Shown here: positions 6,472 through 10,183 of the stretch, piece by piece
Numbering within the stretch: position 1 is the first letter of the stretch
Layout of the letters: every line of letters starts with the position of its first letter
Source: Bacillota bacterium
GTDB taxonomy: Bacteria; Bacillota_E; JAJZYS01; JAILZS01
Length of the DNA stretch: 10,183 bases
Direction: 5' to 3'
NCBI GenBank assembly: GCA_021817625.1
Contig: JAKASY010000026.1
Location: forward strand, 1 to 10,183
The notes under the pieces: model-generated
What the model was told of the DNA's origin: nothing
What the model saw: the letters and a program-made list of their open reading frames with translations, nothing else
Databases searched by the model: none
Position numbers and translations under genes: made by a program

Positions 6472-6523
6472 AAAAGAGCCCCGCGCGTCGGCGCCGTCCG
6501 CGCGAACAGGGAGGCGATTGGCT

Positions 6524-6907
6524 TTGGACGTTGGGGCGACTTGGCGTTCTTGGCTCGTGGCCGTGTTCGGCGCGTGGTTTGTGATCGACAGCTTTATCTA
6601 TTCCAGCGCGAAGGCACACTCGGACATCTTCTGGAGCTTCCTCGTCATTGGCGCACTCATCCTGATCGGCAGCGTCTGGGTTGCCTTGCAGTCACCCACG
6701 GAGCAGACTTGGCGGTCCTGGGTCATGGCTGTGCTCAGCGCCTGGATCGCGGTGTCCCCGTGGCTGCTGAAGTTCTCGTCCCACAGCACGGACACCTGGA
6801 TCAGCCTCGTGGTCGGCGTTCTCGGTGTCGCTGGGAGCGTCTGGGTTGCTTTGCAGCCGTCCGTGGCTGGTGCGGCGCCACCAGCCTCGACGACGCGGTC
6901 AGCGTGA
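6524..6907 (+). CDS. SPW-repeat membrane protein, two repeats
   Basis: Small integral membrane protein of 127 residues with four hydrophobic segments in two homologous halves. Both repeats, about residues 6-56 and 62-111, open with TWRSW and close with GSVWVALQ. The second carries the SPW motif (VSPWLLKF) that names the SPW-repeat family; in the first the same place reads IDSFIY. The halves are still similar at DNA level around the shared GSVWVALQ codons, so the duplication is recent or constrained. TTG at 6524 is preferred over TTG at 6518 because GGGAGG at 6509-6514 is 9 bases ahead of the former and only 3 ahead of the latter. The function of the family is unknown. It is alone on the + strand, converging on panC. 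Confidence 0.85.
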   Translation: MDVGATWRSWLVAVFGAWFVIDSFIYSSAKAHSDIFWSFLVIGALILIGSVWVALQSPTEQTWRSWVMAVLSAWIAVSPWLLKFSSHSTDTWISLVVGVLGVAGSVWVALQPSVAGAAPPASTTRSA

Positions 6908-6954
6908 TCTTGATGACTATCGGCTAGAGCGGATACGGCGCCATGTGCGGAGCG

Positions 6955-6981
6955 AGGCGGAGGGTGTCGAGCCCTCCGCCT
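6955..6981. terminator. Strong hairpin after the SPW-repeat gene
   Basis: AGGCGGAGGG (6955-6964) and CCCTCCGCCT (6972-6981) form a perfect 10-bp stem with a 7-base loop, 48 bp past the SPW gene stop and between two convergent genes. No T run follows, but strength and position suggest a terminator for the + strand gene, possibly acting in both directions. Confidence 0.5.
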
Positions 6982-7238
6982 GGGTGTGGTGGTCCGCGCC
7001 GTCCGCGACCATAGCGAGCGAGAGCGCGCGTGATGCGGTCACGGCTGGTGTACTGGGTTACCCATGCAGGTCCGCCGCCGTACCAGCACTCTCGGCGTGG
7101 CTGATGGCCTCTGGGTCGCTCTCCCGCGACGGTTGGCCGGTGCGGCGGCAGGGCGCGGTCGGCACGGCCGGAGCCGACGAAGCGAATCAGCCAGAGCGGC
7201 TGCGGCGACGCGGCGGCCACTCGGCGGTGCCCAACGAC
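6982..7238. other. Non-coding stretch downstream of panC
   Basis: About 260 bp between the hairpin at 6955-6981 and the panC stop. Open frames exist on both strands, but none has a recognisable domain or start signal. No panD gene is present here, although panD often follows panC. Confidence 0.4.
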
Positions 7239-8288
7239 TCACAAAGTGGCCAGGAGGGCGTCCAGGGTGGAGTCGTCGAGGCGTGGTGCACCGCGCACGG
7301 CCGCGAGGATGGCGGCCGCAGCGGCGGGCGTCGCCGCCTGGCGCCTTCTCAGGGCATCGAGCGCCCGAGCGCCCACCGCTTCCTGCGCCGCGCGCATCTG
7401 GGCCTCCTCGGGGTCGTCGACGAGGGGCAGGGCAGCGCCGGCGGCCGGCACCCATAGACGCAGGTTGTCGATCAGGCGCGTGGCGCCCACGCGCGCCGCC
7501 ACCGCGATGAGCGTGCGCCCTAGGAGGCGGGCCGGCCGCTCCAGGCGGTCGGGCTCCACCACCTCGGCGTACTCCGGCTCGACGCCGGGCGCCGAAAGCG
7601 CTGCCAGGACGGCACCGCGCACTCGCGCGGGGTCGCGCTCGCCAGCGTCAATCAACGCGCTGCCGGCCTGCAGGGCGCGCGACAGGGCGAGAGCGCGCGG
7701 CCGCTCCGCTGGGGACAGGTAGGCGTTGCGCGAGCTCAGGGCAAGACCGTCGGGCTCGCGCACCGTGGCGACGCCGACGATCGCCACAGGCAGCGCGAGG
7801 TCGCTCGCCACCTGACGCACGAGGGCGAGCTGCTGCGCGTCCTTCTCGCCGAAGTAGGCGCGATCGGGCCGGCAGGTGCCGATGAGCCGAAGGACGATGA
7901 GCGCCACGCCGGGGAAGTGGCCCGGGCGGCTCCTAGCGCACATCTTGTCCATGAGGGACGGCACGTTGACGGTGGTGCGCGGCGTCTGCGGCAGGAGGTC
8001 GTCCACCGGCGGCACGTAGACGACCTCGGCGCCGGCCGCGGCGGCCACGCCGAGGTCACGCGCCTCGTCGCGCGGGTAGCGCTCGAAGTCCTCGCCGGGC
8101 CCGAACTGGAGCGGGTTGACGAACACGCTCACGACGGGCGCGGTGCCATCGCGCAGCGCCCGCCCGATGAGCGCCGCGTGCCCCCGGTGCAGGTAGCCCA
8201 TGGTGGGCACGAGGCCGATCGGGTGGCCTTGCGCGCGCATCGCCTTCAGGGCCACGGCGAGGTCGGCGCGGCTGCGGCAGACGATCAC
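7239..8288 (-). CDS. panC: Pantothenate synthetase with C-terminal extension
   Basis: Cytosolic ATP-dependent ligase that joins pantoate and beta-alanine to form pantothenate (vitamin B5), through a pantoyl-adenylate. The motifs are all present: MGYLHRGH with the HxGH pair at 34 and 37, FVNPLQF at 56-62, GHFPGV at 124-129, FGEKDAQQ at 147-154 and the KMSKS-like LALSSRN at 183-189, followed by the usual closing TRLIDN near 271-276. The family normally ends near 280 residues. This protein has 349, with about 65 extra residues rich in Ala, Arg and Asp and predicted to be helical. The GTG start overlaps the panB stop as GTGA, so the two are translationally coupled. The extension has no domain that can be named by eye and is not the cytidylate kinase fused to PanC in cyanobacteria. 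Confidence 0.96.
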   Translation of the reverse strand: MIVCRSRADLAVALKAMRAQGHPIGLVPTMGYLHRGHAALIGRALRDGTAPVVSVFVNPLQFGPGEDFERYPRDEARDLGVAAAAGAEVVYVPPVDDLLPQTPRTTVNVPSLMDKMCARSRPGHFPGVALIVLRLIGTCRPDRAYFGEKDAQQLALVRQVASDLALPVAIVGVATVREPDGLALSSRNAYLSPAERPRALALSRALQAGSALIDAGERDPARVRGAVLAALSAPGVEPEYAEVVEPDRLERPARLLGRTLIAVAARVGATRLIDNLRLWVPAAGAALPLVDDPEEAQMRAAQEAVGARALDALRRRQAATPAAAAAILAAVRGAPRLDDSTLDALLATL

Positions 8289-9109
8289 GGCTGCCGGTCG
8301 CCCTCCGCCGCCTCGTCCCGCTCGTCGTGGAACTCATGCTCGGGCGCAGGGAAGCGGCCCTCCCGCACATCCTGGGCGAAGGCGCCGACGGCGCCCCGAA
8401 TGACCCCCGCGACGTCTGCGTACGCCTTGCTGAACCTGGGCACGCGGCCCTGCGTGAGGCCCAGTAGGTCGTGCAGCACGAGCACCTGGCCGTCCGTCTG
8501 GGCGCCGGCGCCGATGCCGATCGTGGGTACCGGCAGCTCAGCGGTGAGCGCGCCGGCAAGCTCCGACGGCACCATCTCAAGCACAAGGGCCACGATGCCG
8601 GCGTCGCACAGGCGCGCGGCGTCCTCGCGCAGGCGGGCGGCTCCCGCCTCCCCCCGGCCCTGGACCCGCCGCCCGAGCAGCGGACTTGCCTGGGGAGTGT
8701 AGCCGAGGTGGCCAACGACCGGGATGCCGTAGCGGCTGAGCGCCTCGGTCTGGGGCGCAACATGCGCGCCACCCTCGAGTTTCACCGCGTGGGCCGAGGC
8801 CTCCACCATGAGGCGCCCGGCGGTCGCGAGGGCTCCGTCGACGCTGACGTAGCTCAGGTAGGGCAGGTCGACCACGCGCATGGTGGCTGGTGCGCCACGG
8901 GCGACCGCCTGCCCGGCGCGCACCATGTCCTCGACCGTGACGGGCAGCGTGGACGGATAACCGAGGACGACGGTACCGATCGAGTCGCCCACCAGGATTG
9001 TGTCGACCCCAGCGTCTTGGGCGAGGCGCGCGGTCGGCTGGTCGTATGCCGTAACCCACACGAGGGGCGGCTTCGCCCCCTTGCGCCGGCGCAGCTCGGC
9101 AAGGGTCAT
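8285..9109 (-). CDS. panB: 3-methyl-2-oxobutanoate hydroxymethyltransferase
   Basis: Enzyme of pantothenate synthesis that transfers a hydroxymethyl group from methylene-tetrahydrofolate to 2-oxoisovalerate, giving ketopantoate; it needs a divalent metal. Expected residues are present: VGDS at 40-43 with Asp42, Asp81 in VVDLPY, the KLEGG block with Lys110 and Glu112, GHLGYTPQ near 133-140 and the LEMVP glutamate 178. ATG at 9109 (274 residues) is chosen because TLAELRRRKG matches the usual family N-terminus. An earlier in-frame GTG at 9202 would add 31 unusual residues, has no ribosome binding site, and would translate through the binding site of the leader ORF. ATG 9109 itself has no binding site but overlaps the stop of that leader ORF as ATGA. 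Downstream, the gene overlaps panC by four bases. Confidence 0.95.
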   Translation of the reverse strand: MTLAELRRRKGAKPPLVWVTAYDQPTARLAQDAGVDTILVGDSIGTVVLGYPSTLPVTVEDMVRAGQAVARGAPATMRVVDLPYLSYVSVDGALATAGRLMVEASAHAVKLEGGAHVAPQTEALSRYGIPVVGHLGYTPQASPLLGRRVQGRGEAGAARLREDAARLCDAGIVALVLEMVPSELAGALTAELPVPTIGIGAGAQTDGQVLVLHDLLGLTQGRVPRFSKAYADVAGVIRGAVGAFAQDVREGRFPAPEHEFHDERDEAAEGDRQP

Positions 9110-9153
9110 GCGCGTTCGGCGGATGCGGTGCGAAGTACCGTGCGGACGGCCAT
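9106..9153 (-). CDS. Leader ORF of 15 codons coupled to panB
   Basis: A minus-strand ORF encoding MAVRTVLRTASAERA. Its ATG at 9153 is 6 bases after AGGGAGG (9166-9160), the only strong ribosome binding site near panB. Its TGA overlaps the panB ATG as ATGA, the standard geometry for termination-reinitiation coupling. It contains two Val and one Leu codon, too few to argue for a valine or leucine attenuator. An alternative reading is that it is the true panB N-terminus, separated by a one-base frameshift or sequencing error. Confidence 0.5.
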   Translation of the reverse strand: MAVRTVLRTASAERA

Positions 9154-9159
9154 CGACAT

Positions 9160-9166
9160 CCTCCCT
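9160..9166 (-). promoter_or_regulatory. Ribosome binding site serving the panB leader ORF
   Basis: AGGGAGG on the minus strand, 6 bases ahead of ATG 9153 and out of useful range of panB ATG 9109 (50 bases). It decides that ribosomes load at the leader ORF rather than directly at panB. Confidence 0.65.
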
Positions 9167-9203
9167 TGGGTCGCGCCAGGGCGGGGGCGATGTGGACGCC
9201 ACT

Positions 9204-9209
9204 ATCTTA
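9204..9209 (-). promoter_or_regulatory. Weak -10-like box ahead of panB
   Basis: TAAGAT on the minus strand in the 76-bp gap between the DUF2520 gene and the leader ORF. No matching -35 was found at normal spacing, so an internal promoter is only possible. Confidence 0.2.
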
Positions 9210-9229
9210 GCGCGACGGGGCAGCGCCTC

Positions 9230-10111
9230 CTACGACCCGGCCAGATCCTCCGCCAGCCGGCGCGCCACCGCCGCGCGGCGCGCCTCGACCGCCTCGCCGG
9301 CGGGGGTCGCCGCCTCGAGCGCGCACAGGCCGACAGCGTCGTAGAGCCGCCGCACGTCGTCCTCCCCGTGTGCCCGCAGCCAAGCCACGTGGGCCGCCAC
9401 GGTGCCCAGGTCACCACGGGCGAGCGGACCGGTGACCGACCGGCCCCCCTCGGCCGCGTAGGCCGAGAGAGCCTCGGCCGCCAAGTGGGCCAGCCCTTCC
9501 GCCACGGCCGGCGGCAGGTCGGCCGCCTCGGCCACTCGGCGCGAGGCCGCGAGGACGCCCGCCAGGTGACCGGCGGCGAGGCAGGCGGCGAGATGGTAGC
9601 CGACCCTGTCCGCCGCTACGATCTCGACCGGCCTCGCCCCGAGGGCCGCCGCCCACGTGCGGCCGCGCGCCACACCGGCGGGCGAGCCCTCGAGCGTCAC
9701 GGTCACGCCGGCGAGGTCGCGGGGGCGGCCGTCCAGCACGGCCAGGGGGTGGAAGGCGAGGATCTCACCGCCGCCCGCGGCTCGTGCCGCGGGCGCGAGC
9801 ACCGCGGCGGGGAGGCTGCCGGCCATGTGTGCCCACACGATGCCCGGGCGGGCTCGCGCCGCGAGCTCCGCCGCCCGCGCTCCGACGGCGGCGTCCTCGC
9901 TCAGAACCAGGACGGCGTCGGTCTCGGGCAGCACTGCGGCGTCGCAGAGGGCGGTCAGGCCGTGCTCGCGCGCGAACGCCGCGGCCCGGCCCGCGTCGCG
10001 CGATACGACACCCATGAGGCGCGCCCCGCACGCTGCGAGCGCGCCGCAAAGGCTGCGGGCGGCGCGGCCCGTGCCTACGACAACGAAGCGGGTCCCGTCC
10101 ATGCCGACCAT
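9230..10111 (-). CDS. Rossmann-DUF2520 protein, candidate ketopantoate reductase
   Basis: A 293-residue two-domain protein. The N-terminal Rossmann-like domain begins with VVVGTGRAARSL (glycines 13 and 15), a dinucleotide-binding loop. The second, mostly helical DUF2520-type domain follows after AHMAGSL and LAFHPLAVL (His121). It lies first in a set with panB and panC, with a 120-bp gap to panB. NADPH-dependent reduction of ketopantoate to pantoate is the only step between PanB and PanC, and no classical panE is visible here. A non-orthologous reductase, PanG, has been described in Francisella and other bacteria; I recall it as a Rossmann plus DUF2520 protein, which would make this a match. 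The family call is firm, the reaction is inferred from context. ATG 10111 has no clear ribosome binding site, and ATG 10102 is an alternative start. Confidence 0.85.
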   Translation of the reverse strand: MVGMDGTRFVVVGTGRAARSLCGALAACGARLMGVVSRDAGRAAAFAREHGLTALCDAAVLPETDAVLVLSEDAAVGARAAELAARARPGIVWAHMAGSLPAAVLAPAARAAGGGEILAFHPLAVLDGRPRDLAGVTVTLEGSPAGVARGRTWAAALGARPVEIVAADRVGYHLAACLAAGHLAGVLAASRRVAEAADLPPAVAEGLAHLAAEALSAYAAEGGRSVTGPLARGDLGTVAAHVAWLRAHGEDDVRRLYDAVGLCALEAATPAGEAVEARRAAVARRLAEDLAGS

Positions 10112-10183
10112 GTCGACAACTTCGAGGCAGCGCCGGCCGGCCCTGCCACGGGCGAGCCGCGGCCGCGCGCTCGGCCGGCGACG

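Larger units (their letters stand above)
6116..6517. other. Divergent intergenic region of about 400 bp
   Basis: The region lies between the hydrolase gene (-) and the SPW-repeat gene (+), so it should carry both promoters. It holds the two inverted repeats at 6141-6237, an AT-rich patch near 6400-6436 with the small dyad CAGAA-A-TTCTG at 6400-6410, and a -10-like box at 6466-6471. The open frames on either strand show no recognisable protein. Confidence 0.5.

Noticed and set aside
7246..7722. Long + strand frames opposite panC
   Set aside because: Arg/Ala/Ser-rich antisense products of a high-GC gene; the minus strand carries intact PanC motifs.
9110..9202. GTG 9202 as the panB start
   Set aside because: It would add 31 residues unlike the family, has no ribosome binding site, and would run through the strong site at 9166-9160 that serves another frame.

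Overview
The window is high-GC bacterial DNA, densely coding, with GTG, TTG and probably CTG starts and strong GGAGG-type ribosome binding sites. The adenosylhomocysteinase is of the short Thermotoga-like class, and the pantothenate genes have the order DUF2520-panB-panC seen in many Gram-positive-type and deep-branching bacteria. This would fit a Chloroflexota, Actinomycetota or Bacillota-like environmental lineage, but the sequence alone does not fix the phylum. No rRNA, tRNA, CRISPR array, transposase or integrase was seen.

Region 1 (about 1-3420, + strand) is an arsenic/anion-stress module. It holds an ACR3 arsenite efflux permease, a 373-bp gap with no supported gene, an ArsR repressor carrying the CxC arsenite-sensing motif, an FmdE-family protein with a C-terminal zinc ribbon, and a TauE/SafE (TSUP) anion permease. 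Two CATG-centred dyads spaced 15 bp apart cover the arsR start and look like an autoregulatory operator. This region looks lower in GC than the pan region and may be an acquired cassette.

Region 2 (about 3500-6115, mostly - strand) holds adenosylhomocysteinase (ahcY), which most likely starts at a CTG codon behind a perfect GGAGGA site and has a hairpin-rich leader. It also holds a possible small zinc-ribbon ORF on the + strand and a dienelactone hydrolase family enzyme. Region 3 (6116-7238) has a roughly 400-bp non-coding stretch with two long inverted repeats, then a small two-repeat SPW membrane protein on the + strand and a terminator-like hairpin.

Region 4 (7239-10111, - strand) is a pantothenate operon: a DUF2520 Rossmann protein (candidate ketopantoate reductase), then panB, then panC, with panB and panC overlapping by GTGA. 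A 15-codon ORF with the only good ribosome binding site ends in an ATGA overlap with the best panB start, so panB is probably translated by coupling to it. PanC carries an unusual C-terminal extension of about 65 residues. Together the three genes could supply the steps from 2-oxoisovalerate to pantothenate.

The points most worth following are the ArsR-FmdE-TSUP combination, the panB leader ORF, the CTG start of ahcY, and the DUF2520 protein as the missing ketopantoate reductase.
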